Shown here in pieces: positions 34,604 through 46,659 of a stretch of 64,000 bases of DNA. The notes beneath the pieces were generated by a model, which was not told where the DNA came from, made no database searches, and was given only the letters and a program-made list of their open reading frames with translations. The DNA comes from Eucalyptus grandis (taxonomy: Eukaryota; Streptophyta; Magnoliopsida; Myrtales; Myrtaceae). The position numbers and the translations under genes are program-made. The DNA lies in contig NC_052616.1 in NCBI RefSeq assembly GCF_016545825.1, positions 53,329,716 through 53,393,715 of the forward strand. The letters run 5' to 3'. How positions within the stretch are numbered: position 1 is the stretch's first letter; each line of letters opens with the position of its first letter.

Positions 34604-34811
34604 CCTTCAACCGTAGTAATGGTGATGGTATTCATGGACCGGATGCTTTCTTCTTGTGATGGGACTTCGTGAGCCAGCGGCGTGAAAATGTATAGGTCGG
34701 TTGCTTTGGCTGTGAAAGATTAGAATCCCCATTCAGCATTAGGACCCGGCCAACATGTTGGGTCTATCTGTGGCATGGTCTTGCGTACGGAGAAGCACTA
34801 ACTGAACGCAT
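34604..34811 (-). pseudogene. Receptor kinase A: last-exon fragment
   Basis: This matches the last exon of kinase C (59193-59400): [19 protein letters not shown], QPKQPTYTF and the conserved [12 protein letters not shown] end. It has stops and shifts in the frame. The upstream exons are absent; similarity stops at 34811. The solo LTR at 32686-34603 splits its last three codons. It is a relic of a third S-domain receptor kinase in the same orientation as the others. Confidence 0.85.
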
Positions 34812-36028
34812 AAAAGTTTACGCTTTTTCCACCCATTTTTGACTTCCGATGTCCCATTTTACTTTAAATTGACCACGATATCTTTTACAGGTCCATATTT
34901 TAATTTATTTCATACCCTTTTTTCTTCTCTTTCTTTGGAAATTCTAATGCATTTAGAATTGACAAAAAATATGTATTTGCCAAAGGCTTGATTGGATTAT
35001 CTTATAATGTAATTACAATTGTCATAATTTTCTTGTCAATAACTAATTATTCCACTTAATTAGTTATACTTTTCAGTTTTGCCAATATAATTCTAAACTT
35101 TTGTGCCATATTTCAATGTAGTATTCCTACCAATTGCCACCGAAAATTGTTAATGTGGTGTCTAATTTTTGCCGACCGTCCTAAGTGGCATTCTGGCATG
35201 GGCAATTTCTACATCACAATTTGCGACGACAATTAGCAAGAAAGACTGTATTTAAATATTGTGCTAATGTGTAGAACTATGTTGACAAAATTGGAAAATT
35301 AAAATTGAATTAATATCCATGCTATAGGTATAAGACTAAATTGATAATTTTCCTAAATATTTAAATCACCACTCCTTCAATGCACAAGTACAAGCAGTTT
35401 TTTATAAAAATACACTATAAGTGTCATAACTTTTGTGCCACTCACTTGAGTGCCATAGATTTGAAAAGTCGATTACTTAAGTGCCACTAGCACTTTGCCT
35501 TGATATGGACCTCGATTGTTCTATATGACATTGCTAATGCTAATGTGGAAAATTAATAAAAAATTCCAAAATTAAAAAATCCACATTGAAATGGAAATTA
35601 TTAATAATAAAAAATTATGTAGGACGATTTGCTGAAGTGAAATTCAAATTATCGATTTTACTCCAATGTGGTATTTAAGTGAGTGAAAGAAAATCATGGT
35701 ACTCAAATGAGTGCTATACGAAAATTATAATGTTCTTGCTATTCTTATCCCCTAAAATTTAGAGCACAATAATGGAGGAAAAGAGATTTGCGCACTTAAT
35801 TTGGAATCCATTTTTTTTTTTCATAAGGTATATTGCCAATCCAAATATCAAGTGCTTCTCATTTATTGTCCTCTCGTATCACCGACTTAATGAGACTGTC
35901 TCTTAGTTTCAGCATTCAATAAACACTCATTATGTGAGGTTATTTGTACATTATAATTATAAGAAAGACTTGAACACAATTTATAGAGTTCTAGGTAACA
36001 AGTCCTCTGACCTCAGGTTGGGCTTTAT
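34812..36028. other. Intergenic, no supported gene
   Basis: AT-rich sequence with words such as ccaatataattctaaactttt that also occur in the duplicated kinase flanks. No domain or element pair recognised. Confidence 0.45.
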
Positions 36029-36408
36029 TCAGCCCATATTAGCCAGTCGAATATCTGACTCATTAAGAATCTTTAAATCTCACCTTAATGGATCAATCCC
36101 ATAAAACATTGAATTACAATTTTAATTGATGTAGCCCACATCAGAAAAACAATTACAACAAATGCAAGCATGGTCGTGCCTACTAGAATCACAGTATTAA
36201 CCTAATCAATTGGGAATTGACATATAGCAAAATATATTTATCATGGTGCATTGTTAATAATATCGTAGAAAAGTAACAAAATATAGACTCGTTCTACTAA
36301 TGGTATGTGGTAAGAATTTATATTTGTTATGTGGGACTCATTATTCTTACTGTTCTTTAATATATGATTGATATAATTTATTAGATTAAGTCTACACAAT
36401 AACTTGTT
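36029..36408. repeat. Duplicated intergenic block I (copy 2, partial)
   Basis: It matches 1-379 in the same orientation with few differences, ending at cacaataacttgtt. Beyond that the two places diverge. Confidence 0.85.
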
Positions 36409-37895
36409 GTGTATCATGTAGTCTATAGAACTATATGTAAATTATTGTGGAAAACGAGCGATCGAATAATAAAATAGATAGAACAAGAAAATAAATCGAC
36501 ACTAGATTTATGTTATTTAGTTGTAGTGATCTACGTTCGCAGGGAGAGTAGCAACGAATTTTACTATAGATCAAGTGTATAACATAAATTACTTACTTGA
36601 ATCATTCAAAAACTCTTAATGTTTCTCAAACCCTAATTACACCTAATAATGCATGCATTGATTAGTCATGCAATTTCTCACTAAATAATCTTTCAATCTC
36701 ATGAAGAAATTACATACATATCTTGACCTCACAAGATTTAATTGAATTGAACCCTTGTATGTTCTTGGATGTAATTCACAAATAAAACCAACGCCAAGCA
36801 CCCGCTTGAATAACCGCGCTTCAAGATCAACAACGGCGGCTTGCGTTTGTAACCGTTTCTTTTCTCGACCAAGCCACTCTTAAGTCAATAATCCTTTTGA
36901 AATATACATATCCACCGCCTGAAGGAAGTCCCTGTATTGGTCGGTCAAGGTCGAAGTCCACACCGAGTTGGAGAAGGAATCAGAATCCAATTTGGATTCG
37001 GTCAACGAAGTCCAACTTGGACTTTTTCAATTTTGAACCATGATTTCCACCGCTTGGATTTTATTTCCTTCTCTTTTTAACTTCTTTTCAATTATCTTTC
37101 CTTGGCCAACCCCAACTCGTCAAACGACGTTACCGAATTCTGATTTGCTCGATTTTGAACGCTCATAATAAATCCAATTAGGAATATTTAAACTTTCGCA
37201 TTGGACTTAAATTCGAGATATATTTTAATATAACTAGTGGATATGATTTTATATAGTTGATTACTAGACTAAGGGCACCAAAGCGAAATCTAAGCAATTT
37301 TATGCTCAACAGCATAACTGAAAGCTTGAAAGCTGAAATATCACATTCCTGAATATTTTATACAAAGCACATTATTGCAAATTGATATTTGAGGGTCAAG
37401 ATTTGAATTTTGTGACAGTTAAAGAATCTTGTGATTCAAGTCAAAAGCGATATAGCAAAATTATCAAAGAAATTAATGACGAATTGTAATGACACTTAAT
37501 ATTTATGTGGTTTAGTTGAGTGTGAATATTTATTCCACTAAGAGAGCTCGCCACTTTTACTATGAATTTGCATAATACTAATATGCAATAGCTTGATACT
37601 TAAATTATTTCTCAGTCCCCAATTACTCCCAAAGTAAATATACAAATATTATCTCATAATCCCTTACAAAGAACTCATTTAGAAAACTCACAAACATAAA
37701 ATCTTAGCAATCTTCTTGTTTACTCTTATATGTGTGTCCATATAAAAAAGGAGAAACTCCTTTTCAAAAACCTACTCAAACTAGAAAATCACTCAAACAA
37801 AAAGACCAATTCAAAGTAGGAAATCTACTTATATTGGGCTCCTTGATAAACTCAAATAATATTCTAAAATTATTCTCCTTGGATCAATATTTGTA
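36409..37895. other. Intergenic, possibly old LTR sequence
   Basis: No gene. The right part (about 37430-37890) lies just downstream of the copia remnant on the - strand and includes the purine-rich - strand word ccaaggagaataat, so it may be a decayed 3' LTR. I cannot find a second copy in the window. Confidence 0.4.
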
Positions 37896-37899
37896 GCCA

Positions 37900-38475
37900 A
37901 ATCGTAGTGCTCGTGATTTATGCAGACTCTCTTAGTGCCCCGATGAGTGCTCATTCTCTACACATGCTAATTGAGCTCCAGCAAAGCTTGAGCTTTGCCA
38001 AAGCAATGAGCTTCACCATCATGTTTGTTGGGTTCTCCACTGTCGCAATCCTTTTCACAACCACCTTGCCATTTGCCATGAAATCTTGGATGAAATAGTA
38101 CGTGATATCAATATACTTTGTCTGTATGGGATAAATTGAGTCAAAAGTGAGATTATTCCACTTTGTTTGTCATAGTGTATAGCAACATGTTTTCTTCCAC
38201 ACAAAGTTCAAGTGCCAGCTTCTTAGTCATATTGCCTATTTTGCTATGAAGGTCAATGCATGCACTTTTCATCATTTGAATACCAACCAACATTATCCTA
38301 TAAGAGCACTTTCCAACTCATTGCACCACCTACTGGCGCATATATGTACCCCACCGAAGACCTTCGCTCATCCAAGTCACTGGCATGACCCGAATCCATG
38401 TTACCCCTAGCCACTCTATTATTGTTGTCCCTCCTAAACAATATACCAATGTTTGTTGTCTTCTCTAAACTTCTA
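37900..38475 (-). pseudogene. Ty1-copia RNase H remnant
   Basis: The - strand frames show MDSGHASDLDERRSSVGYI and then, after frame breaks, pieces equivalent to HYDKQSAI, a FIQDFMANGKVVVKRIATVENPT-like tail and LAKLKLC. This is the copia RNase H domain and end of pol. Many stops and shifts; upstream RT and other domains are missing. The family differs from the copia element at 2791. Confidence 0.75.
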
Positions 38476-38479
38476 AGGA

Positions 38480-39245
38480 TCTACTTCACAGCTTCTCTAG
38501 CACCTTTGTTGATCAAAGTTCTTGCTGCCGAGTCTAGTATTATAAATTAGAATGCTCTTGCTACTATGTGCAAAAGAAGTGCAATGGGAAATGTAATTGC
38601 ATGATCAGGCAATGTAGGTGAATTTTGCCCTTACCAGTATTCAATCGCATTCAATCGCTAACATTTATGGAATGCATATTTGATACATGACTCTTGACAT
38701 AGGATCCAAGATACTAAGACCACAATGTCCCTAGTTTCTAATTGTAGAGATGTGCCTATTGAAATGCCAATGCAAGATGATACAAGATCGCAGATTTTGC
38801 TTAGGGAGAAATTTTGTTGTTAGACAGCGAATTTGATCCCAAAAAGTTTCAAATACATGAATAATCTTTTAGGCAAAAATTTAACTATCGGCAGCCATCC
38901 CACTTTAAAAGGAAGCTCGTAGAGGTTCCTTTTCAAATACAAGTGAAACTTAAATTCCACTAAAAGACTGCAATGGATGCAAATGGAAATGTTGAGAGAA
39001 AACACTTCTATATGCAGAAGGGGTAGAAATCCCCATGCATACAAATGTTGTGAACTTTTCTGCAACCTTGCCCACATAAAACTATCCTACTAGAGAGCTA
39101 GCAATTCATATTTCCTCACAATCTCTATGTTTACATCATATATCCACATAAAAGTGCCACAAAACATTGCACATTCAAGCCGTTTAATTTGGTGAACACT
39201 GAATCTTTGAAAAGATTAATTGATAGTGAAATGCATTTGAGAATT
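38480..39245. repeat. Duplicated 3' flank of receptor kinase B
   Basis: It is paralogous to about 32020-32680 and 58540-59185, sharing ctttgttgatcaaagtt, gactcttgacataggatcca-like words and aaaacattgcacattcaagc. This copy has about 100 bp of extra sequence near 38900-39010. No gene seen. Confidence 0.8.
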
Positions 39246-42200
39246 TTATCTTCCTTCAACTGTAGTAATGGTGATGGTATTCATGGACTGGATGCTTCCT
39301 TCTTGTGATTGGACTTGGTGGGCCAGCAGTCTTTGAAATATATATGCCGGTTGCTTCGGCGGTGAAAGTTTGGACTCCCCATTCAGCATTAGAACCACGG
39401 CTGACATGTTGGGTCTATCTATGGTGTGGTCTTGCGTACAGAGAAGCCCTACTTGAATGCATCTCATTACTTCTAATGCCGAAAATGCGTTAGCAATGGC
39501 TGCATCCATCGGTCCAATCCTCTCCTTCACACCACAAGTGCCAAGCCTGTAACAACTAGTCAATTGTTAGATTATTTCAAGGACTACCTATGGTTGAACA
39601 CTGATTTGGAGGTATAATAGTTTGAAATTAGATCTCACACTTACATAAGCAAGGAGATTAAGATGCTGCCCGGGGTAATCTAAATTTGTATTCTTCTTGC
39701 TGCTGATAATCTCCAATAATAGTACTCCAAAGCTATAAACATCGGATTTCTCTGAAAATGTCCCACCCATAGCATACTCGGGAGACATGTAGCCTCTGTA
39801 GACTAAATAATATAAGTGGAGGGTTTCCGAAGTACAATTCAAACAAAAAATCATAGACTTAAGAACGATGACGCAAGAGGTGAGAAAATTAGAGGATGAT
39901 AAACTTTAAACTCAGTGAATACTGTATATCTCATAACTTATAGCACATCGCTGGTCTATAATTACCTCAAAGCGAACTCACATATTGGAACCATTGGATG
40001 TACATAGAAGAGTTTTCTCGGTAATAGTATAGCAACAGTAGGAACATATAAGAAGAGAAAGGTGAGCGCATTATACTGCTAATCTGCTTTCAAGGCGATA
40101 TATTGTCTCATGAAATAAGTACTCCTAAGAGTGATGTAGAAAGCTTACAGTGTCCCCACAACTTTGTGAGTATTGACCAAAACTTGACTGCTTTCAAACA
40201 TCCTCGCCAACCCAAAATCAGAAATCTTGGGATTCATCTTTTCGTCCAAGAGAATGTTGCTCACTTTCAAATCTCGATGTATGACCCTAAAGCAAGAATC
40301 ACGGTGGAGGTAGAGTAGCCCTCTTGCAACCCCTGGATTATGTGGAATCGTACGGCCCAGCTAAGTTTCGCCTTCTTTTCTGAATCTAAACAAGGTAGCA
40401 AACAGAAAAGCTGTCAAGTTTCAGTACTGAATTATTGTTGAAAGCAGAAATATGTCTTTCAAAGAGTGAGACAAACCAAAAAGGAAGGCGTCCAAGCTCT
40501 TGTTCGGTAAGTACTCATACACTAGAATCTTTTCTTCTCTTTCGGTGCAGTAACCGAGGAGTTTGACCAGATTTCGGTGTTGAAGTTTGGATATTAGAAG
40601 TATCTCATTCTTGAACTCTGCTATGCCTTGGCCTGAGCTACTCGAAAGTCTCTTTGCTGCTATCTCCTTACCATCGCTCAGTTTTCCCTGTTTCGAAACG
40701 AACAGCACTATGAGATCTTGCATGATCTCTTTATTCCCCTTGGAGAAGGCTTTTCTCTTACCTTATAAACTGGGCCAAACCCTCCCTGCCCGAGTTTGTT
40801 TTTGCATCGAAGTTGTCTGTCGCTAGGCGTATGCTATCAAAATCATAAACCACCGCTTCCGATGCATCATCTTCCTTCATTTGCTCTTTCCATGCAGTTT
40901 CCCTTGGTAGTTTTTCTGATCTGATGGTTGCAGCCACTGACCTAAAGAGACTTGGGATTGTCATTTTCCTAAGCTTTCCTGCATTTTACGGATGGGATGA
41001 AATCAACTCAAGATAAGCATGAGAACATCGGAAGCAGAGAAGTGTTTCTATAATAGTAACTGCTTAGCTTCTAAAGTCATGGTTTTACCAATAATTCAAG
41101 ATTCATATATTTCGGTTAGCGCAAAATCATCCTTAAAAAAGCAACAAATTGTACATCTTTTATTACCTCTCCAGTTTGAAAGAGCACAGAGTGAAATACC
41201 GGCTCCAAATAAGATGATTCCAGATATAGTACTGAGACTGATGATAAGTTTTGTCCGTGTAGGTACACCTGAACATGGAAAAATATTTAATATGAACCAC
41301 AGGCAGTGCAAAACCAAATGCATATTAATTCAACCATTTCAACCCGTGTCCGTAACCATACCCGCAGCACCTGCACTCGTGTCCACAAGTCGAATAAACA
41401 GATCTTCGCCACCTGTGGGGAGTTGCAGAGTATCTAGGAGGTCTTTACTCCAAGTCATACATCCTATAGCATTCACATAAGAATAGGCCAAGCAAGAGCA
41501 GTTTTCTAGGCACCAACTTCGACATCTTTCCTCATCATTTATCAACAAATAATCAGCGGAATCAGGTAACTTCATCTCACTCATTTTCCTGAACATATCT
41601 TTTTGACAGTCGTTGAAGCAGCTGTGCTTGCAGATTTCTGACAATTCAATTCCAATTCCCTAAGGCATCCTTTGGTCCAGTTTCCTCTGTTCCATTCTTC
41701 ATCTGATATTGGTTTGAAACCTTCTAAGCATCGACAAATAGGTGAACTAGACTGGTTGCAAACTCCAAAGGGCCCACATTTTCCATAAATTTCACAAGGT
41801 TTAGTTGGTGCCGGTGCCTCCCAGTATGTTGACCAGTGATTGGCCCACCAAACCGCCTTTAAAGTTCCTTCAAAAGAGATGAAAGTATATCCAAAGATGG
41901 AGTTGTTGTGATTATTGTTGGTATAATTTGATGTTCCCTGGACAATATCTTGCTGGACATCATAGTATGTGTTGTCCATGGTGGGTATTCCGATGAACCT
42001 GGTTTTATCCCATTGTCCACTTCTCCAGTAACGACTCAATCCATTCCAAGTGAAAAGCTGAGGTGGTGTCTCCGATGTCACTCCTACGACAAAGCTTCCG
42101 AAGGAGGGATCATCTTCGCCTTTCCAGGAAATCAAGTTTCGTTTCTTTCCTGTTTTCATGTTTACTCAATCGTCATGTTTGGCAGGAGAGTGTCAGTTGG

Positions 42201-42701
42201 CTCATCAAAGCTTTCCCACAATATATTCGCATTCCTGTCTTGAAGAACAAAGTTTCCATAGTCTGAAAGGAGGGCTGCAGAATAATTTGACTTTGCCATG
42301 ACATTAGTCGACCACACAGTGTTTTTTTTTTGCCCATCAAGAAGCTTCAGATTTCCATCGTTGCCAATTATTAAACTCGCAGATTTATCTGTGTGTCCAA
42401 TTGGCTTGTTCCTGTTGGCCACCCAGACTTTTTTGGAGGGAGTCATGTTCTTGTACCATATTCCTAGGTACTGCTTTGCTGATCCATTAGGCGTGAAGAA
42501 CCCAAGCTCAAAGATTTGACTACTAGAGACCAGGGTTTGGTTCTGAACCAGTGGACTTGATGCAGTTATGTTGTAAATTGTGCTGCTTTGAAGTGCTTGA
42601 AGAAGGAAGATGACAAGCAAAGAACACAAGTGCAGAGTTATTGGAATAATGTGGAATAGAATCAAGAAGTATTTGCGAAAAAATGCCTTGTGAAACTTCA
42701 C
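39246..42701 (-). pseudogene. Receptor kinase B: G-type lectin S-receptor-like Ser/Thr kinase with multiple frameshifts
   Basis: Seven exons on the - strand by paralogy and GT-AG sites: 42701-41344, 41268-41167, 40978-40762, 40687-40477, 40385-40149, 39795-39645, 39546-39246. Exon 1 encodes a signal peptide, B-lectin ([18 protein letters not shown]), S-locus, EGF-like (CEIYGKCGPFGVC) and PAN parts; exon 2 the transmembrane helix; exons 3-7 the kinase. Compared with kinase C it has single-base losses near 42166, 41604, 40803, 40333, 39524 and 39511, so the protein would end after about 179 residues. Intact relatives are plasma-membrane receptors in defence or self-recognition. I call it a pseudogene; assembly errors are the alternative. 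Confidence 0.88.
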
Positions 42702-43690
42702 CTCTCATAAGAGATCAAAATGGATAAACAGGAAATGGTGAAAATGACATGACCAGTACAATAACTTTTGGACCATCCGAATAGTTATTCTAAGTTTCCA
42801 GAACATCCGACATGACTTTAGTATAAAACCATATGACGTGGCAGAGAAGAGAAATGATGTCATTTGAAGTGTTTAGAGACAACATCGTTTAGCCATTCCT
42901 TGACCCAAATTGACGAGTTAAGGCTAAGTCCAACTCAAACTCTAATCCCAAATTAGGTCCAATGGTGGTGACTCTTTATCCGTGGGGGTGCTGCCAAAGG
43001 AAGCCCTTGGAGCGAGGGCATTAGAGGTGGCACTGCTGCTGATTCTGAAGGGCTGCCACAATGGCAATCCTTCCAATTTGTGGTACTATAGCTTTCTTAC
43101 CTTGGGCTTTAGACTGGAATTTTGGATCTGATATCGGAAATTGTCCCTTTGAGGCCGGTAGCACTCAGAGCCTTTGGTAATAGGGTTTGCAGTTAATGAC
43201 CAGAAGTAAAATAGTTCCGCAGGTAACATTTGGATCCTCCTAACCAATAGAAGCATTTGCAGCTTTTTTCCTTATAGAAAATGCGGACATGGAGACACTA
43301 AGGAGTTAGAAAATTAAAGTCACCTACTGAAATTGAATGTGTCCACTCTTACTGTTGTATACAAGAATAGGGTGATGACTGGCTATATGGCCCTTAATAT
43401 TCGTCCTAAGCCAACAAAGCTAAAACCCATGATATTATGTTGTAAGTGTGTGTCCCTATACATGCACAAGTTTGTAATATTGTAGAATTGGCTACATAAA
43501 ATTGCTAAGGACTTACACGGAGGAAAACAATCATCCGTATCATTGAAGTTCTTTATTCTTCTGAATCTGTTCATCCATATTCAAAATGCTCAGATTTGGG
43601 ATTGGTTTGATAATTCACAAATTTTGCTAATTCTGTTTGACTGAAAGTAAGGTTATTTCGAAATTATATTTTCATTTCAATTACTTTTTT
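42702..43690. repeat. Duplicated 5' flank of receptor kinase B
   Basis: It matches 62555-63200 in order: ataaaaccatatgacgtggc, cattccttgacccaaattgac, then block X, then the ttggtttgataattcacaaa stretch. It probably holds the ancestral promoter, but no clear TATA box in the gene's orientation was found. About 370 bp (43220-43570) are absent from the other copy. Confidence 0.75.
42945..43205 (-). pseudogene. Block X, copy 1 (exon-like relic)
   Basis: This stretch matches 62850-63125 (same orientation) and 44040-44310 (opposite orientation). In the 63 kb copy the - strand is open for 89 codons with YHKLEGLPLKWPFK and FAPRVSFGGTRRIKTHHHWT; here the frame is broken. I do not recognise the family. 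It may be an exon of a host gene carried along upstream of the kinases. Confidence 0.5.
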
Positions 43691-44039
43691 TTTTGGCTCA
43701 AATCATTTTAATTACTTCGACAACTGCCTTTCTTTCTTTCTTATTACTGTTTAACTTGAAAATTACTTGTAGATTATTGCGGGCTCATCTCAATAACAGC
43801 CATCATCTAAAATATGGAAAATTGTATTACAAGTGCCATGAATTTTCAATCCATCATTTGAATGTCATAATATTTTTAAAAGATGTGGCTCACTGGGTAA
43901 TTAATATCATTAAAAGGGTGCAGAAAGAACGTGGTTTAACCCTTTCCTTGCAATTGACAAAAAAAGCAAAAAAAAAAAAACCTTTCCTTGCGTCAAATTC
44001 ACAAGCAACCAATTGCTCGAGAAATTGAAATGAAAGACA

Positions 44040-44310
44040 TTGCCACGAGCGCACTGCACACCCTATTCCGCATGGCCCTGAGTGCTGCTACTCGAGCGCG
44101 CACCCTCAAAGGGAAAATCTCCAATGTCACTACACATTATACCGGTCCATCCCACGAAGAGAAAGCTATGTTACCACAAATCAAAATGATTTCCATCGTG
44201 GCGAGCCTTGAGGACCCATAACGGCGCCTTCGCCCCAGGGATGTCCTTTGGCGGTAGTTGCAGGACAAAGACTGGTCGCCATTGGACCTAATTTCGGGAT
44301 AGGATTCGGG
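44040..44310 (+). pseudogene. Block X, copy 3 (inverted, most diverged)
   Basis: The + strand matches the - strand of the other two copies: catggccctgagtgctgct, ccctcaaaggg, ttaccacaaatcaaa, cgccccagggatgtcctttgg and ccattggacctaattt. The frame is broken. Its position between kinase B and the DUF26 gene, in opposite orientation, indicates an inversion or separate insertion. Confidence 0.5.
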
Positions 44311-44704
44311 TTTGAGTTGGACTTAGCCCCAATTCATTAATTTGGAGCAAGAAATGGCTTAATGACTAGTTTCTACATCCTTTTGATAACATCATTTCAC
44401 CGGCGAGCATAATGGATAGTTTTTTATGAAATTATTGACATGTTAGATTTTTCGACTAGTAAAATCGTTGACATTACTCAAGTGAAATTCTTGTAAAGTT
44501 ATGATACTTAAGTGATCAATTAAACATTTATGACACCGTGTACAAGGATTATGGTATTTATGATGTTTTCTTCCCTTATTTTTAAAAGGTTCTCTCCACT
44601 TATTTGAACTATAAAGCAGGATAAGTAGTTCACAAAAAAAAAAAAAAATGGACAGATCTTTCTGTTATAGAAGTAAAATAACAAAAACAAACATATACCT
44701 TTAC

Positions 44705-45505
44705 GTCTGGTCACGGGAGCAGGAGGAGAATGAAGGTAGGACGGCGGAGGCACCAGGGCTGCCATGGCCGAGGCATTATAAAATGGGTACAGCTCGAACC
44801 TCATGCTGCAGCTCGGGTGAACAACCTCCCACCTTGCTTCCCCTGTGGGAGGCCCGCGATTGCCGCCCGGAGGCATGTGTTGCACTCGGACACCATCAAG
44901 TCTGGTGTGCACTGTGCGAGTGTGTACAGCTTCTGCAAGCTCGTAAAGTTTGCCTCCGCAACCGCGACTTTCTTCCCTAACTTGCCGACTGAAGCCCTCG
45001 CAGTGATGTCGTCCATGGTCTCTCCCAGGACTAGCATGAACTGGGTTAGATTGGTGATGTTCCTGGTGTGGTACATCTTGAAAGAAGGCACTTGTTCCAT
45101 GACCGAGTAGATGGACCCATCGGAGTACCTCAACATACACTCATCGTACCAGATCACGGAGACTCGCTGGTTGGGGCATCTTTGGAGTATATCCTGTTTT
45201 CCGGTGGCCACGCAGTCGCTGCATGTGGCAGTATTGACGTCACCGCGGCAGAGGAAAAGCCCATAAAGCTGGTCCGGAGAGTTTTGGCCGACAGTAGCGT
45301 TGGCGAAGCCGTCAGCACCATCGGCGGCGGCAGAGGAGAGGGAAGAGAGGAGGGTGTTGAGGTTGGATTGGTAGGCGGAGTTAGGAGTAAAGAGGGTGGT
45401 GTTTGGACAAGCATGAAATAGGTAAGTGGGGGCAGCTTCAGTACTGAAAATTTTGATGAAGAAGAAGGAGAAGAGAGAGAGGGAGATGGTGAACCAAGAA
45501 TTCAT
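44705..45505 (-). pseudogene. Exon 1 of a cysteine-rich receptor-like kinase (two DUF26 domains), frameshifted
   Basis: ATG at 45505 opens a signal peptide (hydrophobic residues about 5-25). DUF26 domain 1 follows, with the C-x8-C-x2-C motif CRGDVNTATCSDC and IWYDECMLRYSD, then domain 2 with CTPDLMVSECNTC. The frame then breaks near 44830: one frame ends GGRLFTRAAA-stop while the next frame continues HPSCSMRFELYPFYN, so one base appears lost. A GT donor lies at 44704-44703 after ...PAPVTR. No transmembrane or kinase exons follow. DUF26 ectodomains bind mannose-like ligands in known family members and act in stress signalling. It could have been a secreted two-DUF26 protein instead. Confidence 0.8.
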
Positions 45506-45657
45506 GATTAGCTAGCTTGATGAACTGATTGGAATTGCGGCACAAGAATGGGCACGGAATTATAGGAAGAAGAGGAGGATGGTCTGCTCTCCAAGATACT
45601 TTTTTCTTTTCAATGAGAACTCCGCAGAGTCTCAATTTTGATGAATATATATTCTTA

Positions 45658-46493
45658 GGGTGCGTTTGGTAAACAGGTCAATTAGTAACTGATTCTATTC
45701 TTTTACTCTCGAGAGTAGATTTATAACATAAATCCTTTAAAAAAAAAAAATTGTTCTTGAGAACAAAAGTCTATTTTTTTTTTGTTCTCGTAAATAAATT
45801 TGGAATAGAATTAAGAAGTAGAAAAGAATTACTTCTTTATTCACATGAACAATTTCAAAATTAAGCCCAAACCTTTTTTTTTTCTTTTCTCCGTCTCTTC
45901 TCTTCTTTTCTTCTTTCCCCCAATCGGTCACTAGCCACGGCGACAAGCTGGGTGAGGTTCGGCAAGCTCATTGAAGGTTCGCCTAGCCACCACAAGCCTC
46001 GGCCTCACTCAATCTAGGCAAGGCCAAGCCTTGCCAATGGCTAGACAAGCCTGCCTAGCCCGACGAGCCTTGACAGGCCACTGGTGAGGCTCAACTTTGA
46101 CCAGGTGGCATGAGGTCGGCCTCACCCTAGCCTTGCAAGGCTGAGCCTCACTGGTGATTGGGCGATGCAAGGTAGCGAGTCTCCAATGAGCTCGCCAGAT
46201 CTCGCCCAACCGGTTGCCGGCCACCAATGATAAAGAACATGAAAGAAGAGGAGGAAAGGAAAAAGAAAAAGAAGAAGAAAACATGAAAAAAAAAAAAAAA
46301 AAGAAAAAAAAAAATTACAAAATTAAAAGAAACAAAAATTTAAGATTCCTACCAAATGTATTTCTATTCTGGGAATAAAAAAATTTTGGCAATTACAAAA
46401 TGCCTTCAAATGCTCAAAAATTATTCCCGGGAATAGAAATAAAAAGAAATCACTTCTAAGCATAAATTATTTACAGGAAAACTAAACGCACTC
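45658..46493. mobile_element. PIF/Harbinger-like non-autonomous element E3 with GC-rich core
   Basis: It is flanked by tta at 45655-45657 and 46494-46496. The left end gggtgcgtttggtaaac faces the right end, inward gagtgcgtttagttttcc. The core (about 45925-46240) is GC-rich with aaggccaagccttgcc and gaggtcggcctcacc words, between a T/C-rich tract and an A/G-rich tract. It has the same architecture as E1 and E2 but its own ends. It lies about 150 bp upstream of the DUF26 start. Confidence 0.78.
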
Positions 46494-46659
46494 TTAGAGT
46501 AAATCTAGACCGTCGCATTCGGCCAATAATTGCAGCATGAACAGTACCAGGTACACAAGAAACTGAACATGGGGTTAGGCTTTCATGCTCTTAAATCATG
46601 TAGCTGTTGGGTTGCCAATAATTTATCTTAGTTATTGATCTTCAAATGATGGTGGGGAT

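Noticed and set aside
37907..38098. 63-codon + strand frame with a hydrophobic middle
   Set aside because: It is the antisense shadow of the copia RNase H remnant.
46009..46284. 91-codon frame in the E3 core
   Set aside because: Composition-driven frame through a non-coding element core, ending in a poly-purine-derived Ser/Phe tract.
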